Shown here in pieces: positions 33,748-45,206 of a DNA stretch of 64,000 bases. Within the stretch, counting starts at the first letter, position 1, and every line of letters starts with the position of its first letter. This DNA comes from Ancylobacter sonchi. Lineage in GTDB: Bacteria; Pseudomonadota; Alphaproteobacteria; Rhizobiales; Xanthobacteraceae. The DNA is taken from the NCBI RefSeq assembly GCF_018390695.1, contig NZ_JAHBGF010000003.1, forward strand, positions 117,289-181,288, in the 5' to 3' direction. Made by a program: the position numbers and the translations under genes. The notes below the pieces were generated by a model that worked only from the letters and a program-made list of their open reading frames with translations, searched no databases and was not told where the DNA came from.

Positions 33748-35049
33748 ATGCTGGCCGACAAGGATCGCATCTTCACCAACATCTACGGCTACCAGGACTG
33801 GGGCCTGCCGGGCGCGCTGAAGCGTGGCTCATGGGACGGCACCCGGACCATCCTCGATGCCGGCCGCGACTGGATCATCGACCAGATGAAGGCGTCCGGC
33901 CTGCGCGGCCGTGGCGGGGCGGGCTTTCCCACCGGCCTGAAATGGTCGTTCATGCCCAAGCAGTCGGACGGGCGCCCGCACTACCTCGTCGTCAACGCCG
34001 ACGAATCCGAGCCCGGTACCTGCAAGGACCGAGAGATCCTGCGCCACGACCCGCATCACCTGGTCGAGGGCTGCCTGATCGCCGGCTTCGCCATGGGCGC
34101 GCACGCCGCCTATATCTATGTGCGCGGCGAGTTCATCCTCGAGCGCGAGCGTCTCCAGGCGGCGGTCGACCAGGCCTATGAGGCCAAGCTGATCGGCAAG
34201 AACAACGTGCATGGCTGGGACTTCGACATCGTCGTCCACCATGGCGCCGGCGCCTATATCTGCGGCGAAGAGACCGCGCTGATCGAGAGCCTGGAAGGCA
34301 AGAAGGGCCAGCCGCGCCTCAAGCCGCCGTTCCCGGCCAATGTCGGCCTCTATGGCTGCCCGACCACGGTGAACAACGTCGAATCCATCGCGGTGGCGCC
34401 GACCATCCTGCGTCGCGGTCCGGCATGGTTCTCCGGCATCGGCCGCGCCAACAATGTCGGCTCCAAGCTGTTCGGCATTTCCGGTCACGTGAACACGCCC
34501 TGCATCGTCGAAGAGGCTATGGGCATTCCGTTCAAGGAGCTTATCGACAAGCACGGCGGCGGGGTGCGCGGCGGCTGGGACAATCTGCTCGCCATCATCC
34601 CCGGCGGCGCGTCCTGCCCGGTGATCCCGGCGGCGGACTGCGAGGAGCTGATCATGGACTTCGACGGCTGCCGCGCCGCGAAGTCCTCGTTCGGCACCGC
34701 CGGCGTGCTGGTGATGGACAAGCAGACCGACATCATCCGCGCCATCGCCCGCATCTCCTACTTCTTCCGGCACGAGAGCTGCGGCCAGTGCACGCCCTGC
34801 CGCGAAGGCACCGGCTGGATGTGGCGGGTGATGGACCGCATGGCGGAGGGCCGCGCCCAGAAGCGCGAGATCGACCTCCTGTTGCAGGTCACCACCCAGA
34901 TCGAGGGTCACACCATCTGCGCGCTCGGCGACGCCGCCGCGTGGCCGGTGCAGGGCCTGATCCGGCATTTCCGTCCCGAGATCGAGAAGCGGATCGACCA
35001 GTATTCGGCGAACCCCCATTCCGATCCGGTGCCGGTGGCGGCGGAGTGA
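33748..35049 (+). CDS. nuoF: NADH-quinone oxidoreductase subunit F
   Basis: This is the 433-aa 51-kDa subunit that binds NADH and FMN. The dinucleotide site is [16 protein letters not shown], the FMN region includes [20 protein letters not shown], and the N3 [4Fe-4S] ligands lie in [12 protein letters not shown] plus the later Cys of [13 protein letters not shown]. The start at 33748 follows GAGGAG. The stop TGA shares bases with the ATG of the pentapeptide gene downstream, so that gene is translationally coupled. Confidence 0.97.
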   Translation: MLADKDRIFTNIYGYQDWGLPGALKRGSWDGTRTILDAGRDWIIDQMKASGLRGRGGAGFPTGLKWSFMPKQSDGRPHYLVVNADESEPGTCKDREILRHDPHHLVEGCLIAGFAMGAHAAYIYVRGEFILERERLQAAVDQAYEAKLIGKNNVHGWDFDIVVHHGAGAYICGEETALIESLEGKKGQPRLKPPFPANVGLYGCPTTVNNVESIAVAPTILRRGPAWFSGIGRANNVGSKLFGISGHVNTPCIVEEAMGIPFKELIDKHGGGVRGGWDNLLAIIPGGASCPVIPAADCEELIMDFDGCRAAKSSFGTAGVLVMDKQTDIIRAIARISYFFRHESCGQCTPCREGTGWMWRVMDRMAEGRAQKREIDLLLQVTTQIEGHTICALGDAAAWPVQGLIRHFRPEIEKRIDQYSANPHSDPVPVAAE

Positions 35050-35360
35050 TGAGGATGGAGCTTCGCAAAAGCGTCGAGCTGATTGATGCAAATGACGTCA
35101 ATTTGTCGGGTTCGGTGTTCGTCAACGTCAATCTGTCCGGCGCGCGCTTCGATGACGTCAACATGTCGGGCTGGTCGGTGAAGAACGTCAATTTCTCCGG
35201 TCTCACGCTGGAGCGCGCGAATGTGTCGGGCGCGCGCATCACGCATGCCGACCTCGTCGGCGTGTCGATCTCGGAATGCCGGCTCGACGGCCTGCGGATC
35301 GATGGAATTCTCGTGACGGACATGCTGGCGGCGTATCGCGCAGCGCATGAGGCGAACTGA
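35049..35360 (+). CDS. Pentapeptide-repeat protein embedded between nuoF and nuoG
   Basis: This is 103 aa starting at ATG 35049, which overlaps the nuoF stop (TGATG); a second ATG is two codons on. Its own stop overlaps the nuoG start in the same way. From about residue 17 to 85 the sequence reads in fives: VNLSG, VNLSG, VNMSG, VNFSG and ANVSG alternate with variable fives, then ADLVG, CRLDG and LRIDG. This gives about 13 pentapeptides, enough for a right-handed quadrilateral beta-helix of roughly three coils, followed by a short helix ([16 protein letters not shown]). It has no signal or Cys cluster. Tight coupling on both sides suggests expression in step with complex I; an assembly or protection role is possible but unproven. 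Confidence 0.85.
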   Translation: MRMELRKSVELIDANDVNLSGSVFVNVNLSGARFDDVNMSGWSVKNVNFSGLTLERANVSGARITHADLVGVSISECRLDGLRIDGILVTDMLAAYRAAHEAN

Positions 35361-37438
35361 TGGCCAAGCTCATCGTCGACGACATCGAGGTCGAAGTCCC
35401 CGCCGAATACACGCTGTTGCAGGCGTGCGAGGCGGCGGGCGCCGAAATTCCGCGCTTCTGCTTCCATGAACGGCTGTCCATCGCCGGCAATTGCCGCATG
35501 TGCCTCGTCGAGGTGAAGGGTGGTCCGCCCAAGCCGCAGGCGAGCTGCGCCATGAGCGTGCGCGACCTGCGCCCGGGCCCGAATGGCGAGCCCCCCGTGG
35601 TGCTCACCAAGAGCCCGATGGTCAAGAAGGCGCGCGAAGGGGTGATGGAGTTCCTGCTCATCAACCACCCGCTGGACTGCCCGATCTGCGACCAGGGCGG
35701 CGAGTGTGACCTGCAGGACCAGGCCATGGCCTATGGCGTGGACACCTCCCGCTACGCCGAGAACAAGCGCGCGGTCGAGGATAAGTATATCGGCCCGCTG
35801 GTGAAGACCTCGATGACGCGCTGCATCCAGTGCACGCGCTGCGTCCGCTTCACCACCGAGGTGGCCGGCGTCTCCGAGCTCGGCGCCATCGGCCGCGGCG
35901 AGGACATGGAGATCACCACCTATCTCGAGGCGGCGCTCTCCTCCGAATTGCAGGGCAACGTGGTCGACCTCTGCCCGGTCGGCGCGCTGACCCAGCGTCC
36001 CTATGCCTATCACGCCCGTCCGTGGGAGCTGGTGAAGACCGAATCCATCGACGTGATGGACGCGGTCGGCTCCAACATCCGCGTCGACACGCGCGGCCGC
36101 GAGGTGATGCGCATCCTGCCGCGTCTCAACGAGGACGTGAACGAGGAGTGGATCTCCGACAAGACCCGCTACATCTGGGACGGCCTGAAGACCCAGCGCC
36201 TCGACCGCCCCTATGTGCGCGTCGGCGGCAAGCTGCGTCCGGCGGGCTGGCCGGAAGCCTTCGCCGCCATCGCCGCCAAGGTGAAGGGCGTGCCGGGCAA
36301 CCGCATCGGCGGCCTCGTCGGCGATGTGGCCTCGGTGGAGGAAGTGTTCGCGCTGAAGCAGCTGCTGACCGCGCTGGGCTCGGCCAATATCGACTGCCGG
36401 CAGGACGGGACCAAGCTCGACCCGGCGCTCGGCCGCGCCTCCTACCTGTTCAACGCGACCATCGCCGGCATCGAGCAGGCCGATGCGCTGTTGATCGTCG
36501 GCGCCAATCCGCGCCTTGAGGCCTCGGTGCTCAATGCCCGGATCCGCAAGCGCTGGCTGCACGGCAATTTCCCGATCGGGCTGATCGGCGAGGCGGTCGA
36601 CCTGACCTATGGCTATGACTATCTCGGCGCCGGCACCGATACGCTGGCCGACCTCGTCGGCAGCGGCACCTTCGCCGAGACGCTGAAGAACGCCAAGAAC
36701 CCGCTGATCCTCATCGGCCAGGGCGCGCTTTCCCGGCCGGACGGCGCGGCGGTGCTGGCGCTCGCCGCGCGGCTCGCGGTGGCGGTCGGCGCGGTGAAGG
36801 ACGGCTGGAACGGCTTCTCCGTGCTGCACACGGCGGCCTCGCGCGTCGGCGCGCTCGATGTCGGCGCGGTGCCCGGCGCCGGCGGCCTCGACGCGGTGGC
36901 GATGACCAATCCGGGCGGGGCCGAGGTGATCTTCGCGCTCGGCGCCGACGAGATCGACATCGCTCCGGGGGCCTTCGTGGTCTATATCGGCACCCATGGT
37001 GATCGCGGCGCCCATCGCGCCGACGTCATCCTGCCGGGCGCCGCCTATACCGAGAAGTCCGGCACCTATGTGAACACCGAGGGGCGGGCGCAGATCGCCA
37101 ACCGCGCGGCCTTCCCGCCGGGCGAGGCGCGCGAGGAATGGGCGATCCTGCGGGCGCTCTCCGACGTGCTCGGCAAGAAGCTGCCTTTCGACAGCCTCGG
37201 CCAGCTGCGCGCCGCGCTCTACGCCGCCCATCCGCATCTCGCCCGCATCGACCATGTCGAGCCGGCCGACGCGCAGGCGGTCATCGATCTCGGCGCCAGG
37301 GGCGGGGAGACGGCGAGCGCGCCGTTCCACGCCGCGGTGACCGCGTTCTACCTCACCAATCCGATCGCCCGTGCCTCCGCCGTGATGGCGGAATGCTCCG
37401 CGCTCGCCCAGAACCGCCTCGCGGCGGCGGCCGAGTGA
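35360..37438 (+). CDS. nuoG: NADH-quinone oxidoreductase subunit G
   Basis: This is the 692-aa 75-kDa subunit. The N-terminal ferredoxin-like domain has the N1b [2Fe-2S] ligands ([20 protein letters not shown] region, Cys at about 34, 45, 48 and 62). His/Cys ligands of N5 are in [18 protein letters not shown], and N4 is in [12 protein letters not shown] plus [11 protein letters not shown]. The rest is a molybdopterin-oxidoreductase-like domain that has lost the cofactor. The start overlaps the pentapeptide gene stop. Confidence 0.96.
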   Translation: MAKLIVDDIEVEVPAEYTLLQACEAAGAEIPRFCFHERLSIAGNCRMCLVEVKGGPPKPQASCAMSVRDLRPGPNGEPPVVLTKSPMVKKAREGVMEFLLINHPLDCPICDQGGECDLQDQAMAYGVDTSRYAENKRAVEDKYIGPLVKTSMTRCIQCTRCVRFTTEVAGVSELGAIGRGEDMEITTYLEAALSSELQGNVVDLCPVGALTQRPYAYHARPWELVKTESIDVMDAVGSNIRVDTRGREVMRILPRLNEDVNEEWISDKTRYIWDGLKTQRLDRPYVRVGGKLRPAGWPEAFAAIAAKVKGVPGNRIGGLVGDVASVEEVFALKQLLTALGSANIDCRQDGTKLDPALGRASYLFNATIAGIEQADALLIVGANPRLEASVLNARIRKRWLHGNFPIGLIGEAVDLTYGYDYLGAGTDTLADLVGSGTFAETLKNAKNPLILIGQGALSRPDGAAVLALAARLAVAVGAVKDGWNGFSVLHTAASRVGALDVGAVPGAGGLDAVAMTNPGGAEVIFALGADEIDIAPGAFVVYIGTHGDRGAHRADVILPGAAYTEKSGTYVNTEGRAQIANRAAFPPGEAREEWAILRALSDVLGKKLPFDSLGQLRAALYAAHPHLARIDHVEPADAQAVIDLGARGGETASAPFHAAVTAFYLTNPIARASAVMAECSALAQNRLAAAAE

Positions 37439-37451
37439 GGGGGAGGGGAGC

Positions 37452-38498
37452 ATGACCGAGACCGTGACCACCACCTGGTTCGACACCCTCATCCACGTCC
37501 TGATCATCGTCGCCCAGAGCCTCGGGCTGCTGGTCGGCCTGCTGATCATCGTCGCCTATGTGCTGCTGGCCGACCGCAAGATCTGGGCGGCGGTGCAGCT
37601 GCGCCGCGGCCCCAACGTGGTCGGGCCCTTCGGCCTGTTCCAGTCCTTCGCCGACCTGATCAAGTTCGTGCTGAAGGAGCCGGTGATACCGGACGGGTCC
37701 AACAAGGGCCTGTTCCTGCTGGCGCCCTTCGTCACCTGCATGCTGGCGCTCGCCGCCTGGGCGGTGATGCCGATCAGCGCCGGCTGGGTGGTCGCCGATA
37801 TCAATGTCGGCGTGCTCTATATCTTCGCCATCTCCTCGCTCGGCATCTACGGCGTGATCATGGCCGGCTGGGCGTCGAACTCGAAGTACCCCTTCCTGTC
37901 GGCGCTGCGCGCGGCGGCGCAGATGGTGTCCTACGAGGTCTCGATCGGCTTCGTCATCGTCACCGTGCTGATGTGCGCCGGCTCGCTGAACCTGTCGGCG
38001 ATCGTCGAGGCGCAGAACGGCTCGCTGGGCATGTTCGGCTGGTACTGGCTGCCGCTGTTCCCGATGTTCGTGATCTTCTTCATCTCGGCGCTGGCCGAGA
38101 CGAACCGCCCGCCCTTCGATCTTGGCGAGGCGGAATCCGAACTGGTCGCCGGCTTCATGGTGGAATACGGCTCGACACCCTACATGATGTTCATGCTGGG
38201 TGAGTACGTGGCGATCATGACCATGTGCGCGCTGACCACGATCCTGTTCATGGGTGGCTGGCTGCCGCCCTTCCCGATTGCGCCCTTCACCTGGGTGCCG
38301 GGGATCGTGTGGTTCCTGCTCAAGGTACTGCTGGTCTTCTTCATGTTCGCCATGGTCAAGGCCATGGTGCCACGTTACCGCTACGATCAACTGATGCGCC
38401 TGGGCTGGAAAGTGTTCCTGCCGATCTCGCTGGCGATGGTGGTGCTGGTGGCGTCGGTGCTGCATTTCACCGGCCTGGCGCCGGGTGCCGGAGGCTGA
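37452..38498 (+). CDS. nuoH: NADH-quinone oxidoreductase subunit H
   Basis: This is a 348-aa, eight-helix membrane subunit joining the arms and lining the quinone entry. It shows [21 protein letters not shown], the [21 protein letters not shown] region and [20 protein letters not shown], all NuoH signatures. GGGAGGGGAGC precedes the ATG. The next gene is not nuoI but a small membrane-protein gene 1 bp after the stop codon. Confidence 0.96.
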   Translation: MTETVTTTWFDTLIHVLIIVAQSLGLLVGLLIIVAYVLLADRKIWAAVQLRRGPNVVGPFGLFQSFADLIKFVLKEPVIPDGSNKGLFLLAPFVTCMLALAAWAVMPISAGWVVADINVGVLYIFAISSLGIYGVIMAGWASNSKYPFLSALRAAAQMVSYEVSIGFVIVTVLMCAGSLNLSAIVEAQNGSLGMFGWYWLPLFPMFVIFFISALAETNRPPFDLGEAESELVAGFMVEYGSTPYMMFMLGEYVAIMTMCALTTILFMGGWLPPFPIAPFTWVPGIVWFLLKVLLVFFMFAMVKAMVPRYRYDQLMRLGWKVFLPISLAMVVLVASVLHFTGLAPGAGG

Positions 38499-38499
38499 C

Positions 38500-38763
38500 A
38501 TGAGCGAGGGGACGCTGGCCGGGCTTTTCGAAGCCTCAGCCGTCGCCTGGATGGGAGCGCTGATCGGTCTGCTGATCGGCGTGCTCGAATGGTTCCTACT
38601 GCCGCGGCTGATGGAAACATCGATCCGCGGCTCGCGAGAGGCCCGCAAGCTGAGCCGTGATCAGCTTGAGGGTGTGATTTCCTGGTGGAAGACGGTGATC
38701 CGGGTGTTCGCCGTCTCGATGCCGCTGCTGGGCTTTGGGCTCGCCGCGGCGATGGCGGAGTGA
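38500..38763 (+). CDS. Small two-helix membrane protein inserted between nuoH and nuoI
   Basis: This is 87 aa from the ATG at 38500 (CCGGAGG 6-8 bases upstream), starting 1 bp after the nuoH stop and ending 10 bp before nuoI. Two hydrophobic helices span about 14-34 ([20 protein letters not shown]) and 66-85 ([18 protein letters not shown]). They are joined by a basic loop ([16 protein letters not shown]). It is not one of the 14 core subunits. A supernumerary subunit or assembly factor of complex I is the simplest reading from position. I do not recognise the family. Confidence 0.8.
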   Translation: MSEGTLAGLFEASAVAWMGALIGLLIGVLEWFLLPRLMETSIRGSREARKLSRDQLEGVISWWKTVIRVFAVSMPLLGFGLAAAMAE

Positions 38764-38773
38764 GGAGAGCGAC

Positions 38774-39262
38774 ATGAGGTTGGATCTGGCGGCGCGCCAG
38801 CTGCTGCTCACCGAGTTCGTCTCGGCGTTCTTCCTGGCGATGCGCTACTTCTTCAAGCCGAAGGCGACGCTGAACTATCCCTTCGAGAAGGGGCCGGTGA
38901 GCCCGCGCTTCCGCGGCGAGCACGCGCTGCGCCGCTATCCGAACGGTGAAGAGCGCTGCATCGCCTGCAAGCTGTGCGAGGCGATCTGCCCGGCGCAGGC
39001 CATCACCATCGAGGCCGGTCCGCGCCGCAACGACGGCACGCGCCGCACCACGCGTTACGACATCGACATGGTGAAGTGCATCTATTGCGGCTTCTGCCAG
39101 GAGGCGTGCCCGGTTGATGCCATCGTCGAGGGGCCGAACTTCGAGTTCGCCACCGAGACGCGCGAGGAACTCTACTACGACAAGGCCAAGCTGCTCGCCA
39201 ATGGCGACCGCTGGGAACGCGAGATCGCGCGCAACATGGCGCTCGATGCTCCGTATCGCTGA
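38774..39262 (+). CDS. nuoI: NADH-quinone oxidoreductase subunit I
   Basis: This is 162 aa with two [4Fe-4S] clusters (N6a, N6b). [16 protein letters not shown] and [16 protein letters not shown] supply the eight Cys ligands. The N-terminal [16 protein letters not shown] and C-terminal [19 protein letters not shown] are typical. GAGGAGAGC precedes the ATG at 38774. Confidence 0.97.
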   Translation: MRLDLAARQLLLTEFVSAFFLAMRYFFKPKATLNYPFEKGPVSPRFRGEHALRRYPNGEERCIACKLCEAICPAQAITIEAGPRRNDGTRRTTRYDIDMVKCIYCGFCQEACPVDAIVEGPNFEFATETREELYYDKAKLLANGDRWEREIARNMALDAPYR

Positions 39263-39354
39263 GCGGCGGGAGACGACAAGGTGATCGACGTGACGGGAAT
39301 GGGCGTTCGCGCGGCGGCCGGTGGCACGGCCGGAAATTTCAGGGAGTGCCGGGC

Positions 39355-39960
39355 ATGAGCCTTGCCGCGCTGTTCTTCTATCTCTTCGCCGGTGTGGCGG
39401 TGGCCTCGGCCTTCATGGTCATCGCCTCGCGCAACCCGGTGCATTCGGTGCTGTTCCTGATCCTCACCTTCGTCAACGCGGCGGGGCTGTTCATCCTGAT
39501 CGGCGCCGAATACCTCGCCATGCTGCTGGTGGTCGTCTATGTCGGCGCGGTGGCGGTGCTGTTCCTGTTCGTGGTGATGATGCTCGATGTCGACTTCGTC
39601 GAGCTGCGCCAGGGCTTCCTGCAGTACCTGCCGGTGGGCGTGCTGATCGGCCTCGTCTTCCTCGCCGAGCTGGTGCTGGTGTTCGGCTCCTGGACGTTCG
39701 GCCAGGGCGTCACCGGCGCGGTGGCGGCGGGGCCATCCGACGTCACCAACGCGGTGCAGATCGGCCGGGTGCTCTACACCGACTATGTGTATTTCTTCCA
39801 GGCGGCGGCGATGATCCTGCTGGTGGCGATGATCGGCGCCATCGTGCTGACCCTGCGCCACAAGCCGAACGTCAAGCGCCAGAGCATTCCGGTGCAGAAT
39901 GCGCGCACCAAGAAAATGGCGATGGACGTCGTCAAGGTGCCGTCGGGCAAGGGGCTCTGA
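39355..39960 (+). CDS. nuoJ: NADH-quinone oxidoreductase subunit J
   Basis: This is 201 aa from the ATG at 39355, with GGGAG 9-10 bases upstream; a GTG three codons earlier sits too near that site. Five membrane helices include the pi-bulge helix with EYLAMLLVVVYVGAVAVLFL. The spacer of 92 bp after nuoI is the longest inside the nuo run. It forms part of the hinge of the proton pathway beside NuoK. Confidence 0.95.
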   Translation: MSLAALFFYLFAGVAVASAFMVIASRNPVHSVLFLILTFVNAAGLFILIGAEYLAMLLVVVYVGAVAVLFLFVVMMLDVDFVELRQGFLQYLPVGVLIGLVFLAELVLVFGSWTFGQGVTGAVAAGPSDVTNAVQIGRVLYTDYVYFFQAAAMILLVAMIGAIVLTLRHKPNVKRQSIPVQNARTKKMAMDVVKVPSGKGL

Positions 39961-39963
39961 GCC

Positions 39964-40272
39964 ATGGTCATCGGTCTTCCCCACTATCTGACCGTGGCGG
40001 CGATCCTGTTCACGCTCGGCACGCTCGGCATCTTCCTCAACCGGAAGAACGTGATCGTCATCCTGATGTCGATCGAGCTGATCCTGCTGTCGGTGAACAT
40101 CAACTTCGTGGCCTTCTCGGTTTTCCTCGGCAATATCACCGGACAGATCTTCGCGCTGTTCGTGCTGACGGTGGCTGCCGCCGAGGCAGCCATCGGCCTC
40201 GCCATCCTCGTGGTGTTCTTCCGCAATCGCGGTTCGATCGCCGTCGAAGACATCAACACGATGAAGGGTTGA
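39964..40272 (+). CDS. nuoK: NADH-quinone oxidoreductase subunit K
   Basis: This is a 102-aa, three-helix subunit. The two membrane Glu residues needed for proton transfer are present, in [16 protein letters not shown] and [15 protein letters not shown]. The gene starts 3 bp after nuoJ. Confidence 0.96.
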   Translation: MVIGLPHYLTVAAILFTLGTLGIFLNRKNVIVILMSIELILLSVNINFVAFSVFLGNITGQIFALFVLTVAAAEAAIGLAILVVFFRNRGSIAVEDINTMKG

Positions 40273-40285
40273 GGGAGACCCGAGC

Positions 40286-42214
40286 ATGTATCAGGCGATC
40301 GTCTTCCTCCCGCTTGCAGGCTTCCTGATCGCGGGGCTGTTCGGCCGGGCCATCGGCGCGCGTGCCTCCGAGCTCATCACCACCGGCTTCCTGTTCGTTT
40401 CGGCGCTGCTGGCCTGGATCGTGTTCTTCCAGACCGCCTTCGGCGGCGGGGGCGGCACGGTCGAGATCTTCACCTGGATGGCGTCCGGCCATCTCGATGT
40501 GAAATGGGCGCTGCGCGTCGACACGCTCACCGCGGTGATGCTCATCCTGGTCACCACCGTCTCCTCGCTCGTGCACCTCTATTCGATGGGGTACATGCAT
40601 GAGGATCCGAGCCGGCCGCGCTTCTTCGCCTATCTGTCGCTGTTCACCTTCGCCATGCTGATGCTGGTGACGGCGGACAACCTCGTCCAGCTGTTCTTCG
40701 GCTGGGAGGGCGTCGGCCTCGCCTCCTACCTGCTGATCGGGTTCTGGTACGACAAGCCGTCGGCCTGCGCCGCAGCCATGAAGGCGTTCATCGTCAACCG
40801 CGTCGGCGACTTCGGCTTCGCGCTGGGCATCTTCGCCGTCTTCATGATGACCGGCTCGGTCGCCTTCGAGGAGGTGTTCGCCACGGCGCCGTCGCTGATG
40901 GACAAGTCCATCCACTTCATCGGCATCGACTGGCACGCCCCGACCATCATCTGCCTACTGCTGTTCGTCGGCGCCATGGGCAAGTCGGCGCAGCTCGGCC
41001 TGCACACCTGGCTGCCGGACGCGATGGAAGGCCCGACCCCGGTGTCGGCGCTGATTCACGCCGCGACCATGGTGACCGCCGGCGTGTTCATGGTGGCCCG
41101 CCTGTCGCCGCTGTTCGAGCTGTCGCAGACCGCGCTCAACGTGGTGATGTTCTTCGGCGCCTCCACTGCGATCTTCGCGGCGACGGTCGGCTGCGTGCAG
41201 AACGACATCAAGCGCGTCATCGCCTATTCGACCTGCTCGCAGCTCGGCTACATGTTCACCGCGCTGGGCGCCGGGGCCTATTCGGTCGGCGTGTTCCACC
41301 TTCTCACGCACGGCTTCTTCAAGGCGCTCCTGTTCCTCGCGGCCGGCTCGGTCATCCATGCGATGCACCACGAGCAGGACATGCGGCACATGGGTGGCCT
41401 GTGGCGGAAGATCCCGTTCACCTACGCCACCATGCTGATTGGCGGCCTCGCGCTGACCGGGTTCCCCTTCACCGCCGGCTATTTCTCGAAGGACGCGATC
41501 ATCGAGACCGCGTTCATGAGCCACAGCCCGGTCCACACCTATGCCTTCGTGATGACGGTGGCGGCGGCGGCGCTGACCTCGTTCTACACGTGGCGGCAGA
41601 TGTTCATGACCTTCCATGGCCATCCGCACGACCACCATCACTACGAGCACGCGCATGAATCGCCGCTCACCATGCTGATCCCGCTTGGCGTGCTGTCGAT
41701 CGGCGCCCTCTTCGCCGGTATGATCCTCTACCCGTATTTCGTCGGGCACGACGTCGAGCACTTCTTCCGCGAGTCCCTGTTCTTCGGGCCGGACAACAAG
41801 ATCCTCGAGGAGATCCATCACATCCCGGCCTGGGCCAAGTGGTCGCCGACGGTGATGATGGTGGGTGGCTTCGTGGTCGCCTACTGGATGTACATCGTCA
41901 ATCCGGCGGTGCCGAGGGCGCTCGCGAAGCAGAACGACGTGCTGTACCGCTTCCTGCTCAACAAGTGGTACTTCGACGAGCTGTACGACTTCCTGTTCGT
42001 CCGTCCGACCATGTGGCTCGGCCGCTTCCTGTGGAAGCAGGGTGACGGGCGCGTCATCGACGGCTGGGGGCCGAACGGCATCTCGGCCCGGGTGATCGAC
42101 GTCACCAACCGCGTCGTCCAGCTGCAGACCGGCTATCTCTACCACTATGCGTTCGTGATGCTGGTCGGCGTCGCCGCCCTGATCACCTGGTTCATGTTCG
42201 GGGGCGCGCACTGA
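40286..42214 (+). CDS. nuoL: NADH-quinone oxidoreductase subunit L
   Basis: This is the 642-aa distal antiporter-like proton-pumping subunit with the lateral helix at its C-terminus. Core sequences are [39 protein letters not shown] and [16 protein letters not shown] His-rich loop ([15 protein letters not shown]) near 450 is usual in alphaproteobacteria. Its TGA overlaps the nuoM ATG by one base. Confidence 0.97.
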   Translation: MYQAIVFLPLAGFLIAGLFGRAIGARASELITTGFLFVSALLAWIVFFQTAFGGGGGTVEIFTWMASGHLDVKWALRVDTLTAVMLILVTTVSSLVHLYSMGYMHEDPSRPRFFAYLSLFTFAMLMLVTADNLVQLFFGWEGVGLASYLLIGFWYDKPSACAAAMKAFIVNRVGDFGFALGIFAVFMMTGSVAFEEVFATAPSLMDKSIHFIGIDWHAPTIICLLLFVGAMGKSAQLGLHTWLPDAMEGPTPVSALIHAATMVTAGVFMVARLSPLFELSQTALNVVMFFGASTAIFAATVGCVQNDIKRVIAYSTCSQLGYMFTALGAGAYSVGVFHLLTHGFFKALLFLAAGSVIHAMHHEQDMRHMGGLWRKIPFTYATMLIGGLALTGFPFTAGYFSKDAIIETAFMSHSPVHTYAFVMTVAAAALTSFYTWRQMFMTFHGHPHDHHHYEHAHESPLTMLIPLGVLSIGALFAGMILYPYFVGHDVEHFFRESLFFGPDNKILEEIHHIPAWAKWSPTVMMVGGFVVAYWMYIVNPAVPRALAKQNDVLYRFLLNKWYFDELYDFLFVRPTMWLGRFLWKQGDGRVIDGWGPNGISARVIDVTNRVVQLQTGYLYHYAFVMLVGVAALITWFMFGGAH

Positions 42215-43728
42215 TGTACGACTGGCCCATTCTTTCGGTCGTGACCTTCCTGCCGGTCGTCGGCGCGCTGCTGATCGTGCTGATGATCCGCGGCGACGAC
42301 GAGGTCGCGCAGCGCAACGCCCGCTGGGTCGCGCTGTGGGCGACCCTCGTCACCTTCCTCATCTCGCTGCTGCTGCTGTTCGGCTTCGACCCGTCGAGCA
42401 CCGACTTCCAGTTCCAGGAGAACCGTGCCTGGCTCGGCGACATCGCCGCCTATCGCATGGGCGTCGACGGCATCTCCATGCCCTTCGTGCTGCTCACCAC
42501 GCTGCTGATGCCGATGTGCATCCTGGCGAGCTGGGAGTCGATCCATGTGCGCGTCAAGGAGTACATGATCTGCTTCCTGGCGCTCGAGACGCTGATGATC
42601 GGCACCTTCTCGTCGCTGGACCTGCTGCAGTTCTACATCTTCTTCGAAGGCGGCCTGATCCCGATGTTCCTCATCATCGGCATCTGGGGCGGCAAGCGGC
42701 GCATCTACGCCACCTTCAAGTTCTTCCTCTACACGCTCGCCGGCTCGGTGCTGATGATGCTGGCCATCATGGCCATGTACTGGCAGGCCGGCACCACCGA
42801 TATCCGCGTGCTGCTGACGCACGGCTTCCCGGCGGGCATGCAGACCTGGCTATGGCTGGCCTTCTTCGCCTCCTTCGCGGTGAAGATGCCGATGTGGCCG
42901 GTGCACACCTGGCTGCCGGACGCCCACGTCGAGGCGCCGACCGCCGGCTCGGTCATCCTGGCCGGCATCCTCCTGAAGATGGGCGGCTACGGCTTCCTGC
43001 GCTTCTCGATCCCGATGTTCCCCGACGCGTCGCTGTATTTCGCGCCGCTCGTCTACACGCTCTCCGTGGTGGCGATCATCTACACCTCGCTGGTCGCGCT
43101 GATGCAGGAGGACATCAAGAAGCTCATCGCCTACTCCTCGGTGGCGCATATGGGCTTCGTCACCATGGGCATCTTCACCATGACCCAGGAGGGTATCCAG
43201 GGCGCGGTGTTCCAGATGGTGAGCCACGGCTTCGTGTCCGGCGCGCTCTTCCTGTGCGTCGGCGTGGTCTATGACCGCATGCACACCCGCGAGATCGCCG
43301 CCTATGGCGGCCTCGTCCACCGCATGCCGGTCTACGCGACCTTCTTCATGGTGTTCACCATGGCGAATGTCGGCCTGCCCGGCACCTCCGGCTTCATCGG
43401 CGAGTTCCTGACCATGCTGGCGGCGTTCGGCCGCAACAGCTGGGTGGCGTTCTTCGCCGCCACCGGCGTCATCTTCTCGGCGGCCTATGCGCTCTGGCTC
43501 TACCGGCGCGTGATCTTCGGGCCGCTGGAGAAGGAGAGCCTGAAGGACATTCTCGACGTCAACCGCCGGGAACTGGCCTCGCTGGTGCCGCTGCTGTTCT
43601 TCACCATCCTGTTCGGCGTCTGGCCCGGGCCGATCCTGGAGGCGTGCAACGTCGCCGTGCAGGCGATCGTCTCCCGCGCCGATGTCGCCGCCGGCGTGGC
43701 CAAGGCCGCCGCTCTGGCGCTGTACTGA
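42214..43728 (+). CDS. nuoM: NADH-quinone oxidoreductase subunit M
   Basis: This is a 504-aa antiporter-like proton channel. It has the conserved Glu in [18 protein letters not shown], the Lys-bearing [20 protein letters not shown] region and [15 protein letters not shown]. It starts within the nuoL stop codon, so coupling is expected. Confidence 0.97.
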   Translation: MYDWPILSVVTFLPVVGALLIVLMIRGDDEVAQRNARWVALWATLVTFLISLLLLFGFDPSSTDFQFQENRAWLGDIAAYRMGVDGISMPFVLLTTLLMPMCILASWESIHVRVKEYMICFLALETLMIGTFSSLDLLQFYIFFEGGLIPMFLIIGIWGGKRRIYATFKFFLYTLAGSVLMMLAIMAMYWQAGTTDIRVLLTHGFPAGMQTWLWLAFFASFAVKMPMWPVHTWLPDAHVEAPTAGSVILAGILLKMGGYGFLRFSIPMFPDASLYFAPLVYTLSVVAIIYTSLVALMQEDIKKLIAYSSVAHMGFVTMGIFTMTQEGIQGAVFQMVSHGFVSGALFLCVGVVYDRMHTREIAAYGGLVHRMPVYATFFMVFTMANVGLPGTSGFIGEFLTMLAAFGRNSWVAFFAATGVIFSAAYALWLYRRVIFGPLEKESLKDILDVNRRELASLVPLLFFTILFGVWPGPILEACNVAVQAIVSRADVAAGVAKAAALALY

Positions 43729-43773
43729 GGTGGCTGCCTTGAACCGACCCCTGATGCTCGCGGAGCCTGCCCG

Positions 43774-45204
43774 ATGACCTTCTCCCTTGCCGCGCTCGGC
43801 CCCGCGCTTCCCGAGATCCTGCTGGCGCTCGCGGCGCTGTTCCTGGTGCTGTTCGGCGCCATCGCCGGCGCCAAATCGGTCGACACGGTGAACGGCCTCG
43901 CGCTCGCCGCCCTTTTCGCGGCGCTAGTGCTGGTGCTGCTCGGCCCCTCCGAGCCGGTGGCGCTGTTCGGCGGCTCGTTCCAGGTCGACGCCTATGGCCG
44001 CTTCCTCAAGGTGCTGACGCTGCTCGGCTCCGGGGGCGCGCTCGCCATGTCGGTGGACTGGCTGAAGATCGAGAAGCAGAGCCGCTTCGAGTTCGCGGTG
44101 CTCATCCTGCTCTCGACCCTCGGCATGATGATGCTGATCTCGGCCGGGGACCTCATCGCCCTCTATATGGGCCTCGAGCTGATGAGCCTGTCGCTCTACG
44201 TGATCGCCGCCAACAACCGGGACTCGGTGCGCTCCACCGAGGCGGGCCTGAAGTACTTCGTGCTCGGCGCGCTGTCCTCCGGCATGCTGCTCTACGGCGC
44301 CTCGCTGATCTACGGCTTCACCGGCTCGGTGAACTTCGCCAAGATCGCCGCGGCCGCGCAGGAGCCCTCGCTCGGCCTGATCTTCGGCATCGTGTTCATG
44401 TTCGCCGGCCTCGCCTTCAAGGTGTCGGCGGTGCCGTTCCACATGTGGACGCCGGACGTCTATGAGGGCGCTCCGACCCCGGTCACCGCCTTCTTCGGCG
44501 CGGCGCCCAAGGTCGCGGCCATCGCGGTGTTCGTGCGCTTCTCGCTGGAAGCGCTGCCGAACGTCGCCCATCAGTGGCAGCAGATCGTCGTCTTCATCTC
44601 GCTGGCCTCGATGGTGCTCGGCGCCTTCGCCGCCATCGGCCAGAAGAACCTCAAGCGCCTGATGGCCTATTCCTCCATCGGCCATATGGGCTACGCGCTG
44701 GTCGGCCTCGCCGCCGGCACGGAGGAGGGCGTGCGCGGCGTGCTGGTGTACATGACCGTGTACATGGCGATGACGCTCGGCACCTTCGCCTGCATCCTGT
44801 CCATGCGCCGCAAGGACGGCATGGTGGAGAACTACGACGAGCTCGCCGGCCTCGCCCGCACCAGCCCGGTGAAGGCGTTCATGCTGGCGGCGCTGATGTT
44901 CTCGCTGGCCGGCATCCCGCCGCTCGCCGGCTTCCTCGCCAAATACTACGTCTTCCTCGCGGCGATCCAGGCCGGGCTCTACACGCTCGCGGTGGTCGGC
45001 GTGCTGGCGAGCGTGGTGGGCGCCTTCTACTATCTGCGCATCGTCAAGGTGATGTATTTCGACGAGCCGGCCACCCCATTCGAGCCGATGCCGGCCGAAC
45101 TGAAGGCGGTGCTGGCGGTCTCCGGCCTGTTCATCCTGCTGCTGTTCGTCTATCCCGCGCCGTTGCTGGCGGCGGCCGGGGTGGCGGCGAGGGCGCTCTT
45201 CTGA
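43774..45204 (+). CDS. nuoN: NADH-quinone oxidoreductase subunit N
   Basis: This is the 476-aa third antiporter-like subunit. It has [19 protein letters not shown], the [20 protein letters not shown] region and [20 protein letters not shown]. It is last of the complex I genes, and birA starts 2 bp after its stop. Confidence 0.97.
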   Translation: MTFSLAALGPALPEILLALAALFLVLFGAIAGAKSVDTVNGLALAALFAALVLVLLGPSEPVALFGGSFQVDAYGRFLKVLTLLGSGGALAMSVDWLKIEKQSRFEFAVLILLSTLGMMMLISAGDLIALYMGLELMSLSLYVIAANNRDSVRSTEAGLKYFVLGALSSGMLLYGASLIYGFTGSVNFAKIAAAAQEPSLGLIFGIVFMFAGLAFKVSAVPFHMWTPDVYEGAPTPVTAFFGAAPKVAAIAVFVRFSLEALPNVAHQWQQIVVFISLASMVLGAFAAIGQKNLKRLMAYSSIGHMGYALVGLAAGTEEGVRGVLVYMTVYMAMTLGTFACILSMRRKDGMVENYDELAGLARTSPVKAFMLAALMFSLAGIPPLAGFLAKYYVFLAAIQAGLYTLAVVGVLASVVGAFYYLRIVKVMYFDEPATPFEPMPAELKAVLAVSGLFILLLFVYPAPLLAAAGVAARALF

Positions 45205-45206
45205 GG

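Noticed and set aside
34889..37549. 886-codon open frame antisense to nuoG
   Set aside because: A shadow of nuoG, which has all its iron-sulfur ligands.
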